The translations under genes were made by a program, and so were the position numbers. A stretch of DNA of 64,000 nucleotides from Usnea hakonensis. Its lineage: Eukaryota > Ascomycota > Lecanoromycetes > Lecanorales > Parmeliaceae. The DNA lies in contig BLJB01000127.1 of the NCBI GenBank assembly GCA_013423325.1, positions 124,001-188,000 on the forward strand, given 5' to 3'. Positions 23,875 through 35,058 of this stretch are shown here, in pieces. The first letter of the stretch is position 1; each line of letters starts with the position of its first letter. The notes below the pieces were generated by a model. The model made no database searches. It saw only the letters and a program-made list of their open reading frames with translations, and was not told where the DNA came from.

Positions 23875-25983
23875 TCACATAATTGAACACCCTCCACTCC
23901 TCGCCCTTCTCCTGCCACTTCGGGGTCCTCCCTCTTCCTCATCCGCATGCACCATCGCCGCCTCTCTCAATCTCCGCCTCCTTCTCCGAGCTCCAGCTCC
24001 TTGTGCGCCAGCCTCCTCACTCGCAATCATATACTCTGCCCATTTTCTTTCCAATCTACCTGCAGCCTTCGCTTCGCCCTGAAGCACCCTCTTCATGTGC
24101 TCATCGACAGTGTCCTGATATCCGTAAAAGCACTTTAGAGAGATAATTTGTTGTCTGTTAGGCTCCGTGTTACGAGAAAGGATCTCGCGGACGCCGGTCC
24201 ACGTAACATTCTGGCAGTCATATACAATGAGATGGAGACCGATGGTTGGGGGGCAATTGGTGGCCAGAGGATTGGTATGGTCTCGGATACGGACTTGCGC
24301 CGCGGCTTCTGTCAGAACGAGGTCCGAGACCCGGGTGTTGTCCATAAAGACCGTACGAAGCTTGGGGCAGGACTTCATGACTTGGAGCATGCCGCTATCG
24401 CCTAGGTTCTCGCAATAGCTGATGTTTAGGTGTTGAATTTTGGGAGCACATGGAGATTTAGCCAGGGTTTGGAGAGTGCTATTCGACAAATGATCGATTT
24501 CTTCCAGGTTCAAGTGAGTCAAGTGTGGAGTAGATTCGAGTATTCCCGTCAGCGCATCATCGGTCAATTCTTCACAAAAGGAGAGCTGAAGACCACAGAG
24601 ACTAGGTACGTTGCCCGCCAGGCATTTGACGCCTTTGTCGGTGAGTCGAGAACATCGGCTGAGATCGAGATGACGGAATTTACGAGCTGGTACCAGAGCT
24701 CTTTCGGTCAAGGGATCCATTTCAGGGTCGACACCTTGAAACAGTATCTGCAGAGATTCATCGTCAAGCTCGACGCAATGGTCAACAAATAGCCTTTCGA
24801 GTGTGTTGCGATTAAATAGCTCAAGGAGAAGAATCTGATCATTGAAGCCTTTGACCTCTCCAGCTCGAAGATCCTTGAGTCGAGAGCATGATTGTACGAC
24901 TCTAACGAGACCCCTTGAATCAACATTCTGGCACCAGGAGATGTTGAGATGCTCCAGCTGCGGACAATTTTGAGCGATGATCCTAAGCGCGGAATTGCTG
25001 AGACTTTTCATGCCTGAAAGATTGATGTGCACGAGCCGTGGGTTCCGAAGAAGGAAATAATGCACTGAACTCCTGTCAATGCGGCAGTCTTCAAGAGAGA
25101 AATACTCCAAATTTCTGCATGCATCTGTTATATTTTGGCCGTCCTTGCCCCAACTTTCCGGCATTTGCACACAGCCCCTGAGGTTGAGATCTCTCACAAA
25201 TGGTCCAGCTCTTTCTATGATTTTGGTCAACGAAGCTGCGGGTATGTCTTGGTAGTATTCCTGAGTGTCGAGATTGCCCCATAATTGTCCGTCAAAGCAC
25301 ATCTTATGCCAACCTCTCGAGACTGCTGAACATTTGACAATTTCCTTTGGTCTCAGGAATTGGAGTATATGCATTGCTAATTCTTGCGGCATTTCGCCCC
25401 AAAAATTGAAACTCTTCCGCCTGCGGAGCTCCTTTACGCGGACGATGGGCTTGGAGAAATAGTCTTCGAAAACGCCAGCCACGCCTGAAGTAACGGTGGA
25501 TAGTGCTTCCCTTGGCCCGGCCCGCATGTCTGCGGGTAAAGGTACGCTCTTTGGTGTAGAAGAAGCATGACCAGCAAGTTCACCGTCCAGACATCGGATC
25601 CGAGTCCCGAAATCGAAATTTTGATTTTCGTGACCAGGGGTGCTTGCTACGGAAGTTGGTGCGGTCGAGAAAGCACCGGACTGGGTGGAAGAGTAGGAGT
25701 TGCCATAGGAATGGCCATGCCTGGTACTGGAGGATGATAAAGATACGCAGGACATGGAGCCTTTGCTCCCGCCTGGATAAGAAGTGGGATGAGCTCGACG
25801 TATCGAAGTTAGGGATTGAGAGGATGACATCTTTTGCAGGCTCTGCAAGAGGCGCCTGCGACCCTTGAGTTTGGGCGGCTGTTCGAAGGGCAGCGGCCCG
25901 CCTGGCAATGGTACCTCATGTGTGCTCGTAGGGGTCGCTGTCCCAGGCGATTCGGTCACCCCGTCCCAAATCACCTGAGACAT
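23875..25983 (-). CDS. F-box / leucine-rich-repeat protein with C-terminal CaaX box
   Basis: Probable substrate receptor of an SCF ubiquitin ligase. One exon, 702 residues. Residues 1-190 are Ser/Pro-rich. An F-box lies at ~193-240 (FWGEMPQELAMHILQFLRPK, then VSRGWHKMCF), followed by about a dozen cysteine-containing LRRs to ~600 (LEHLNISWCQNVDSRGL, FRHLDLSRCSRLTDKGV, IQHLNISYCENLGDSGM). The tail is strongly basic (RRRRRRLREA, RSGRRRARSGG) and ends CSIM. This is a CaaX box whose final Met would favour farnesylation. Animal FBXL2 and FBXL20 combine the same domains with a CaaX motif, so membrane attachment is a reasonable inference. The Grr1/Pof2-like branch was considered, but the exact orthologue is not clear. 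Confidence 0.9.
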   Translation of the reverse strand: MSQVIWDGVTESPGTATPTSTHEVPLPGGPLPFEQPPKLKGRRRLLQSLQKMSSSQSLTSIRRAHPTSYPGGSKGSMSCVSLSSSSTRHGHSYGNSYSSTQSGAFSTAPTSVASTPGHENQNFDFGTRIRCLDGELAGHASSTPKSVPLPADMRAGPREALSTVTSGVAGVFEDYFSKPIVRVKELRRRKSFNFWGEMPQELAMHILQFLRPKEIVKCSAVSRGWHKMCFDGQLWGNLDTQEYYQDIPAASLTKIIERAGPFVRDLNLRGCVQMPESWGKDGQNITDACRNLEYFSLEDCRIDRSSVHYFLLRNPRLVHINLSGMKSLSNSALRIIAQNCPQLEHLNISWCQNVDSRGLVRVVQSCSRLKDLRAGEVKGFNDQILLLELFNRNTLERLFVDHCVELDDESLQILFQGVDPEMDPLTERALVPARKFRHLDLSRCSRLTDKGVKCLAGNVPSLCGLQLSFCEELTDDALTGILESTPHLTHLNLEEIDHLSNSTLQTLAKSPCAPKIQHLNISYCENLGDSGMLQVMKSCPKLRTVFMDNTRVSDLVLTEAAAQVRIRDHTNPLATNCPPTIGLHLIVYDCQNVTWTGVREILSRNTEPNRQQIISLKCFYGYQDTVDEHMKRVLQGEAKAAGRLERKWAEYMIASEEAGAQGAGARRRRRRLREAAMVHADEEEGGPRSGRRRARSGGCSIM

Positions 25984-27614
25984 TTTGTAGAGCTCTGATA
26001 AGGAAGAGGTGTTTTCCGGCTAGCCTTGGCACTCGCACTGAAGCTGAAGGGGGGTATAGCTCTGAAGCTCCGATGTAGCTATTGACGGGCGATGAGACCT
26101 TCTAGCACAATTGCGAAGTATTGCAAGACATGGATTAATCAATGAGCTGAAGGCCGTTGAGTACTCGCCGGTCACAGTTTGAGGCTGGCGGGGTAAAAGC
26201 GGGTCAGCCTTGCGTCCGTCTGACATCCCCAAGAATGGGCACATGAAGGCAAAATTAGGCACACTCACTATACAATAGGTGACGGGGATCAATTGAGAAT
26301 GCTGGCGAGGATTCAGGCGAGGAGATCACAAGGTCTGTCCGGCCCCTTGAGCCTGGTCCAGGAGCTTTTGTCGCAGTCTGTCGGCGATCTTCCCGGGCTT
26401 GGCGTTTCCGTTATCGTTTATCCCTACTTTATCGATAAGGCGCGCAGATGACCCCGCAGAAGAACGTGATGAAGGGGGAAAATGACCAAGACAGGACACG
26501 AGGCATCCGCTGTCAATTTCAATGGCCTTGAGGACAGGAAAGTCGTTGGGAGAGTCGAAGTTTGGAAGCTCGGGAAAGGAAAGAAGAAGAAGAAGGAGGT
26601 GTGAGATTCAAAAGAGCTGATTACGGATTGCGGCTAAATGTGGTGCCCAGCCTTATTGGAGCGGTGGAGGATCCTGCAAGGGCCTAGATTGAGCCTACTC
26701 CTACTACAACACTCCTCTACTTGATGCCTAAGCCAAGTCGCCGAAAGTTTCTGGCTACTTGCAGCATTGCCATATATGACACCATGAACTTTGAATAAAA
26801 GTGTCAAACCAGATATCTGCATCATTCATTATTCTAGTCTTGCTTGGCCTGCCCGAAAGAGTCTTCTCGTGTGCTATCATCTATGCACTTAGGTGGTAAA
26901 ATGAACGTGTTGGCAAAGGTGGGGTCCCAGCCCAGAGGACGAGATAGATAGAGGAGAGGTACCTAGGTGATGTAACTTCAGCGAGACAGGGCCACGCGAG
27001 AGCCCCTACATGCATCGGCTTTGCCCTAGTCAAGTGTCCCGTGCGGTATTTATGTGCCCGGTGGAGCCAATCATTGGCATTCCCTTTGCCGTGGCTATTC
27101 CACTTTCATTTCCAGCTAGCGACGCTGTGGAGCCTCCAAAAAGGACCCGAGTATGTTTTTTACAACCGTTGATCTTATCAACAAAGGTTCAGAATTCGTA
27201 GATTTAAGACGAGATAGCACGACAAATCCGCCATCGATGGTCTGTGTTGCAATGTTAGAGTGCGAGTGGTAAAACTCTGAAGCTAGGTAGCAATTGAGGG
27301 GAACGGCTCTACTCCGTAATAGTGTACCTGAAAAGGAGCTATGGTATGGTCCCGAAGATCATCCTAGCATTTTCATGTTACCATACGATCCTATCCCCAG
27401 TTTTTAATCTTGTGCGCAATGTCCAACATAGGGTTAGGGCTTTTGTATTGTACTTCGGCACCAGAGCATCATTATACTTTCTGCTCCGTCACTTCAGACA
27501 TTTCAGTATTCCATACGTGTCCCAACCTTTAACGAAGATTGGATTCCAATGGACAATGACTATTGCTACTTGCTAACGACCATCCACTCAGTATCATCGT
27601 TAATGTGGCACTTA
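25984..27614. other. Long intergenic region, no gene seen
   Basis: About 1.6 kb between the F-box gene start and the 3' end of the DUF6594 gene. The left part should hold the F-box promoter and 5' UTR. Scattered short frames (60-90 codons) have no recognisable content. Confidence 0.45.
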
Positions 27615-28653
27615 TTACGCGTTGGAAGTTGCATTACCGCTGCCATTGATTCCAACTCCTGGACCTCCTGGACCTCCTAGATTGCCACTGACAAAGACCA
27701 CCAGTACTGCTGCATATGCTGCACAAGCTGCGAAGACTTCGGATCTTTTGGCCTGGGTCACTAGGCCCACGCAAATTGCGAATGCGATCGTGTATCCTGC
27801 AATCAGACCTAGTCGTTTCTTCTCATCCGTCACATAGTACAGGTTCAAAATTGCTCCGAATAGGAGAACGGCCGCTAGTAGTACATTGAGAATGGCGACG
27901 ATGGCGCGTAACCGACGCTCCGAGACGTACGCAAGGGAGCTATCCGTTCTTCGTGTCTGTTGGAAGTGAGTGCTTCAGTTGATCAAGCTGATGAGGGCAA
28001 GTCTACCACGAAAAGAAGTGGGAATGAGTAACGGATAAAGCGTGTTAGTCGATCTTCCTCGTCCCTTGTTCGCAACGCCATCAGGTCGTCAGGATTATCG
28101 AAAATTGTCGCGCTTCGACCACCCAGCGTTGGGTAAGCAGATCTGGAATCGTCGACATTGTGGAAGACATTGCGGAACGCTTCCAATGTTCGAGTTTGAG
28201 GCCTCTTCAAAGAAAGCAGGGCGGACTGCAGTACGAGATTCTCTTCTACCATCGATCAGCCCGCCGTTAAATGAGTGAACAAATCAGCGTCATAAAAAGG
28301 GTGTTTTTACGATACTCTTTTAATGTCTTCCGGATGTCTCTCACAACTTCTAAACGCTCTCTTTCTTTAGTATTTCCCGTCTCAGTAGCTCTTTTGTTGA
28401 GTGTCTGCCAGTTCCTAGCACTATCCTTAGCCTCTAGCGTCCCCTGTAAGTCTTCTGCGTCAAGGGCGTCTTGTTTTGCTTCAAGCTCTACCAATTCGCT
28501 TTGCATGTACAAAAGATTCCTTGCCGAGAGGCGATCAAAACGACGGTAGATAGCGGTGCTTTTGTCACGATCGCTAGCGATGAATGCCGCTAGCGAGGGG
28601 TAGCCTTTGACGTAGCGGATCTCAGCCATATCATTCTTCAGGTCTTTGGGCAT
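27615..28653 (-). CDS. DUF6594-family membrane protein
   Basis: Fungal family of unknown function. Exons 28311-28653, 28007-28245 and 27615-27956 (introns 65 and 50 nt) join in phase to 307 residues. The N-terminal part carries the family's GYPSLAAFIASDRDKSTAIYRRFDRLSARNLL-type block (residues ~17-48) and a coiled-coil-like stretch. Exon 2 holds TRTLEAFRNVF and FDNPDDLMALR. Exon 3 carries three transmembrane helices: IVAILNVLLAAVLLFGAIL, LIAGYTIAFAICVGLV and VFAACAAYAAVLVVFVSG. A short Gly/Pro-rich tail follows. It is intact and typical of the family. Its localisation and role are not known. Confidence 0.9.
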
Positions 28654-28913
28654 TGCACATCGGAGAGAGAAGTGGAAGGTATCAAACGGCTTAATAAATC
28701 TCTAGATTAGCGCGAATTGATGAGGGGCAATGGCAGCCTCGTCGGTAAGGATGCCCGTCTTTGAAGTGGGCACGTAATTGTGCATCGCGAAATCGGCATT
28801 CAACGGAGAGTTGAAACAAGGCTGACACAGTGCGCCTAACTCAGCTTTGCTGTCAATAAAGATAGCATTAATTATTTACGTCTCGTAATTCATGTGACCT
28901 GCTCTGCTCGCGG

Positions 28914-31521
28914 ATGCCATCCTCCATCATGGCCGCAGAGATATACAGTGACGAATGTAATTTCAGTACTGCGAGCCCACGTTCATCGTCAGTATATCCA
29001 CCACTAAAGCCTTCGGCCTCACGAGACTGGCTCCCTCCATTCCCATCGAGGTCACCATCACCATGGGAATTGCGTCCAGTATGTCTCGTTTTCCTCAGAA
29101 TAGACAGAAAGCTAACAGGGAATAGCGACACAAACGACAAGTTGCAGATCTCCACTCGAGGACACCGTCGCCAGAAGACGCCTCTAATCCAAGAGGCCGG
29201 AAACGGCATTGGCAATCACCAGCGTTGCAAGGGGACGCAATTCCAGTCGACATAATGGGATGGTTAAATCATCAAGAATTAGCATCCAGAGCAGGCGAAG
29301 AAGCCGTGTCTCAACCTGACTATAGCGGTCTTGATGAGACGGCGCGTTCCCGATCCATTCGGGGGGTAGACCTACCCATGATCATCCACGGTTCAACAAT
29401 CATTTCTCGACCGGACTCGGGCTCAGAGGATAACATCATCGCTGTGGACGTAGTATCGGCACTTAAACTCGAGATGGACTCTGCGCCAGAACATCGTAAG
29501 AAATTCCGCGTCGCGAATGGAAATTCTGTCTGGGCACTCGGCCAAATCGTGATCAAGTGTGCTTTTGCAAAGGATCGTACCTTGGAGCTTTGCTGTACAT
29601 TCTATGTTTTTCAAAACCTCACAAGTAAGCTGATAATGGGAATGCCTTTCCTCGACGAAACACAGACACTGGTAAAACATCAATATCGATTTCAGCCTCG
29701 AATCATCCCCATGTATCGACCGATCCAGCTGAACAGTCTCAACAGCCCAAGAAGACGCTTATACTGTCTTGTAGAATCGCAGCCAGAGCTTGCAAATGCT
29801 GATACGGGCTCCGATCTTAATCTTATGTCTCTCAACTATGTGCTAAAGAGAGGATTTTCCATGGCAGCTGTTGGCTTAAGCAGTTCCACCATTCAATTTG
29901 CTGATGGAAGCACCTCAGAACTTGAAGGTAAGGTGAGTGTTTCTATAATTCTAGGGCCTCCCGAAGGTCTCGGAATATTTACCACCTTCTATGTGCTGGA
30001 TGGCCTCACAAGTGATACCATCCTGGGAGAAGAGTTCTTGGACAAGACCAATGCGTTTGAGACCTATCGTAATGCCTTCTCTATCGTTGATTGCGACGAT
30101 GATGCTGCTGAGGTCAACGGAATCATATGGTTTAACACACTGGAGTCACTTCTTTCTCGGGGAATGGACAAGTTGGCCCTAAAGCCAAGATCAAGAAGCG
30201 GACTACGGGAGAGAATTTCTGGTATGCTAAGATATCTGACTCACTTCATTGTATACTCGGTGCGCTGACTGTACTCAGAGCAAGAGGAGGAAAACGCCTT
30301 GCGCCGTTTTACTGATGGTCTACTTCGCCGCAAGAAGAAGACACACCCTCAAAATCTTCCAGCAACAGGTACACAAGGCTGCGTTTGTTCTGCATTCCCG
30401 AAGTCACTGACTCCTGGATGCAGTCTCCAAAGGCTCTGCCAATCTAGATGACCGCGATGCCCGAGAATTGCATCGCCGAGAAGTGGCACAACAAGAAATA
30501 TCGGACTTGCCGGAAGATGCGAGAGAAGCGAAGATTACGGAAGAACGCGAGAGAATGCGTACCTATGACCGAGGCCGCGAAACCTTGCCGTCTTCGAGGG
30601 CCATTCAGCTTGAGCCGTCATTGCCATTGCCGGAAAGCATGTCCCCAAACGAGAACGCGCCTCTTGGTATACACAATTCATCATCCCCTCTCATTAACAC
30701 CAGCGATAAATCGTCAACAAGCCCTGTTGATACCACGAGACAGACTCAGTACCCTACCCCACAAAGTGGGACGGACTATCCTTTTCCTCGCGACCAACCG
30801 TCCCTTACACATAGTGATACATTACCTAGTGACTCGCCTCCAGTTTCCCCGCGTCCAATTCATTCTCAGCATTATTCTGATCGGAGGACTCCACAAAGCG
30901 AGGAGCTAACGCCTCAGTCCGCGGAGTGTCACTTGAGCACACCTAGCTTCCGCAGGGACCCTTCGCCCCACTCTCAGCACTTGAACAAGGACCGAAGCCG
31001 GTTCACTCTCCCACCACCGGGTATGACTGGGATAGTGGGGTCTTTAAAGTGCGATCATGCCGGATGTACGGCTCCAGCTTTCCAGACGCAATATCTTTTA
31101 AAGTAAGTTGCATTATCGATCCTCTAGCAACATTACTAACTCGCGGCTTCAAGTTCTCATGCAAATGTACATTCTCAGAATCGACCCTACTACTGCCCAG
31201 TACCAGATTGTGCCAGGTCTGAAGGGGGTAGAGGCTTTAAGAGGAAGAACGAGATGATTAGACATGGCATAATACACCACTTTCCTGGCTACATCTGTCC
31301 ATTCTGCCCTGATAGGGAACATAAGTATCCGAGACCGGATAACCTTCAAAGGTATTAAATCGCCCTAAGCGTGGAGACCAATAATTCTGACTTGTCATAA
31401 TTGCAGGCACGTTCGTGTGAACCACATGGATAAGGACACGAAGGATCCTCGGCTGCGCGAGGTGCTGGCGCAGCGTTGCGAAGGAGGAAGTAAAGGTGGA
31501 CGGAAACGGCTTGCACCATGA
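28914..31521 (+). CDS. Retropepsin-like (two copies) plus C2H2 zinc-finger protein
   Basis: Six exons (28914-29078, 29126-30221, 30279-30368, 30424-31102, 31154-31351, 31407-31521) keep phase and give 780 residues. Two successive aspartic-protease-like folds lie in exon 2. The first has DSG (residue ~152) with ANGNSVWALGQI and LIMGMPFLDE. The second has a standard DTG (~281) with FADGSTSELEGKV and TILGEEFLDK. A long Ser/Pro-rich linker follows, then zinc fingers at ~659-745 (CDHAGC, YYCPVPDCARSEGG, YICPFCPDREHKYPRPDNL). A host gene built from retroelement-type protease parts is the simplest reading, because no reverse transcriptase, integrase or LTR is visible nearby. The start could also be the ATG at 28929. 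Function is unknown. Confidence 0.85.
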
Positions 31522-33473
31522 TGCACACAGGACGAATTGATTCACTAAGTGTGTACCTGGCCCTCACATTTTGATATACATGCACTGACTGGACGAGGGT
31601 TTCTTTGCACAAATTTCTCGTTTCAAGACGCATTCCGCACCCGGCGGCTATAGGTATAAGGGTTGGGTGGCTGCTTTGTATCTAATGGATTAGTTTGAGG
31701 AAGACTACTCTCCATGAAATCAACGAAAGTCTTTATTGCGAGATATATCTCAAGAAATAAAGCTTCCGGCATCGAAAGATTAGGTACTGAATACTTCATA
31801 GAAAGAGCGCGGAACAATTTTGGTTGAGGTGGTTCTCGATTCATACTCCTCAAGTTAGTTCTTTCTCTGGATTGATGACTCTAGTTTCAGCCATCCCTCT
31901 CGCGTGGCTTGTTACTTCCAGTGACCTTTTCTTACCCGAGAGTAAACATCGATGGCTAGGGTGAGGGTGTTGGCTTAGATCAGGGTGAATACTGCATCCG
32001 GGAATGGTGGCTGGATGGGATTAGCCCAGACTTTCGCATCAGAGGAGCCGACTTAGTAAGTACATCGACACCTTTGCATACTTTCTTCTCTTTTGTGCCA
32101 CACAGGTAGCATAGTTGCTGAGTCGGCTTTTCTCAGCATTGGAAAATGTGTTAAAGCAACTCAAATTCTGACGAAGAGTGTTCAGAGACCTCAATTGGGG
32201 ACGGTGTTGAAGAATGACACATTGGTGATATCTTTAACTGCTTAAGCTTCGCACATTCTTCTTTCCTCCGTAGACTGACTAGCCCTTCACTGACGTTGCC
32301 CCCTAGGTGACTAATTTCTGTCACCATCTACCTTATCTGATCATTCGATAAATACGCGCGATGATGTATTGGTAATCATCTTGTCAAACAAGCTGACAGG
32401 AATCCCCTTTACACTCTGACCTATGAAATCTCTCAAACTGTCCCGGCATGTCCTCTCATTGCATGAATCCTCCAGGCCGTCCTTCAGAAAAGTGTTCCCA
32501 AATCCACATATGCCCCCCTCGGGAACAGAAGCCTACAAGCCAACATCTCGAGGCTCCCTATATCTCTAGGCTCCACTCTGAGTTCTAGTCAAGACACAAG
32601 AAGTGGTCAGCGCTTCAAGCAATAATGTAAACATCTTACCTATACATTCGCTGCAGCTGTGCAGCGCCCGACTTTTCACGCGCACAACATCTCCACCGAA
32701 ACGCCGCTCAGGGGCGCAGACGTGTAAATTCTCGCACTCCATCTTCTATAATTGGCCAGGTCAATATGCAATTTGGACAACTGCGGAGTCTCATACCGGC
32801 ATTGGAAGCGGGAGCTAGGGTGGTTTTAAAGGAGGCGTGTTGAAAGGAGATAGGGATGCTGTCGCAAGAATAGCAACTCAAATACGATACGTTGGGGGGG
32901 GGGGTAACGCGTTACTAAGTAGAACGGGCTCCCGGGCAAGAAGGTTGAGGACAAGGGATCTCGGAAATTTATCAGGGTGTGTAGAGTTGAGAGTTGCTGC
33001 TCTATCTCGGCTCCGATCTTCGCTCTTGGGGTAGATTGTGGAATAGAACATGTCTCATGTCGAAAATTATAGTGCGACCATGATCATTTCAAGACCAAAG
33101 TACGTGCTCCTCCAGAATCCCATAGACGCTATAGCCTCTGTCGTATCAATCACCATACTAATGCTATCCATACGATGCCCGGGTGAGTTGACAGCGAGAT
33201 AAGGCGTTGTGCCTTTCGAGCGCTAGCAATGCGGCTAGTGTATTGATAATCCTATTATCGATTGAAGCGAAAGACTCCCAGTTTCCCCGACTCGACTTGC
33301 TATCAAGCAGAAAGCAGGAGCAACTCAACTATGCAATCGAAAAGGAGCTTTGTATTTTGGCGTGGGGCTTGAGTAAATACTGACCAGCGACCTAGAAAAG
33401 TGGGTAGAAATTAAGCCATATCATTCCATTCGCAAGCTCGTTCTATGACCAAAACCACCAAATTACGGAGAGC
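31522..33473. other. Gene-poor region
   Basis: Nearly 2 kb without a convincing gene. It includes an 11-base G run near 32893-32903 and short frames without recognisable domains (for example 32603-32818). The right end borders a fossil P450 fragment. Confidence 0.45.
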
Positions 33474-33605
33474 GCAGTTGTCCCTCGCAAAGCTCATGTT
33501 AGTATGGCTATTGACGCTATTCAAAATAATCCGAATATTACGCCCGAGCCAGAAATCTCCGATGGCCTTCGATACTATAGCTTCGCCAACACGAAGGCGA
33601 AGATT
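33474..33605 (+). pseudogene. Fossil fragment of a cytochrome P450
   Basis: About 44 codons in one frame read AVVPRKAHVSMAIDAIQNNP, then NITPEPEISDGLRYY. This matches the segment between the ExxR helix and the heme loop of the P450 gene at 56.4-58.1 kb (VIPRNAHVSMAVNAIQNDP, then EVTPESETFDGLRHY). Homology fades on both sides, and no heme-binding loop or N-terminal part can be found. It is a relic of a P450 of the same subfamily, not a gene. It starts after the ExxR region and has no start codon context. Confidence 0.8.
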
Positions 33606-34034
33606 TCTCGACTACTCAAGAGAAGACGGGTATTCGTAGAGGTTTGGTCCAAACTGGGCGCTGATATTAGTATAGGTTGGGTGGCGCTTTTATAGTAGAC
33701 GTTGTAGAGCCTGCCACTTAACAATAGTTATGCCAATCGATACGGAAATTACCAAAGTGGCTTATATCGCCCTTTCACGCTTTTATCGAGTTCGCAGATT
33801 TCCATTTAAAGCAATCATAGCCCCCCCTCCTCCACGTTCTCGTACCAATCGAGGCTATTCTTGCGTGAGACGAAAGAAATGAAGGAGAGTTCGCGTTTCT
33901 TCTTTGACGGTTAATAGACGAGATTGTACACTATGGGCGAAAGGTCTGCAAGTTCAAGAAGAGAACACCTGGTGTCACGTCCTAACGGACGCGACATCGA
34001 TTGTCACTTACAGTTTTGCAACACTCTCTCCTAA
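33606..34034. other. Intergenic, no gene seen
   Basis: 429 bp. Weak echoes of the P450 frame may continue for some tens of bases after 33605, but nothing else is supported. Confidence 0.35.
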
Positions 34035-35058
34035 TTAGCTCAGAATCTTCTTGCCATCCTCCAAATCTCTTCGCTCTTTTTCAAGCTGCAACCGCCTTCG
34101 CTTTATGGTCAGGTCCTCCCCAGCAACTTCTTCCAGCTGTCCGGGTGTCATTCCAGCCACAAAAGCCGGGGAAAACAACGTCAGCGGGGTTTCCGATCCC
34201 GTGAATAAGTAACAATCAGCTGCTTGCATTCGGAGGGAGTCAACAAATCGTTTGAGGGCGAATTTGTAGAATAAGTGCAAGATATCATGGAGGCCTTGGA
34301 TGGCGTGATCGGCGTTGCTCATGGGATGGTTTCGCATCAGATCATCAAGCATACTACCTGTCAGTGCTGATATTCAGAAATCACTCTACCTTCTAACGCA
34401 GCGCGCAAACGTCGTTGACGACTGCTGAACCCATTAGTTGACTAGCCTTTATGGCGCGCCCAAACTTGGCATACCACTTTTCTAGATTACCATTCAAGTA
34501 GTGATTGAGCGTAGCCGGAGTTCCGTCAAGCTCATTTTTCAGAAGAAAATGATCGTGGGCTATGGCCAACTTGTACTTCTCCAGTAGGCGATCCGAAAGT
34601 AGAGATAATACGCCGAGCTGGACTCGCTCAATCGGACAAACCACACGGAGGATATCAGAGACAAAATTATGAGTCATCGTCACGATGTCAGCGATGTATC
34701 CCAGAGCCAGAATTTTCCACTTTGTCGACTGACATTTCATGGTCACCGCAAGGAGCGAGGAGTTGAGAGTTCCAAGTTCAAAGCCTCGCGCACCGCGATA
34801 GACCTCTTTCAACCAGACATGAATGCTTACGCTCTGTGATTCAGGCAACGTTTCAGGCGCATGCACCAGATCTTCAAGCTCCGAATGATTTCGAACCTGC
34901 CGGACCTGAAGTATTAAATTCGGTTTGTCGTCTTGGTCACCATCGAGTTTAATAGTAGCGACGTCTAGAGCTTTTAAAACGCCAGCGCGGGAGCCTTTAT
35001 CGATATCCTTTTCCGTATCACTAGACTCGAAGTGAAAGGTATGCCCCTTGGTTGCCAT
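34035..35058 (-). pseudogene. Dynamin-superfamily fragment (stalk and GED only)
   Basis: Two blocks in order match the stalk and GTPase effector domain of fungal dynamin/Mx-like proteins. The first (35058-34393) contains VYRGARGFELGTLNSSLLA, KWKILALGYIADIV and LLKNELDGTPATLNHYLNGN. The second (34352-34035) contains MLDDLMRNHPMSNADHAIQG, FALKRFVDSLRMQAADCYL and KRRRLQLEKERRDLEDGKKIL-type text. The whole GTPase domain (P-loop, switches) is missing upstream, where the sequence becomes unrelated. An in-frame TAG closes the first block before the junction, and no clean splice restores it. It looks like a 5'-truncated, decaying copy rather than a working protein. Confidence 0.75.

Noticed and set aside
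28914..31521. Reading the retropepsin gene as part of an LTR retrotransposon
   Set aside because: No reverse transcriptase, RNase H, integrase, primer-binding site or flanking direct repeats are visible, and the six exons are gene-like.
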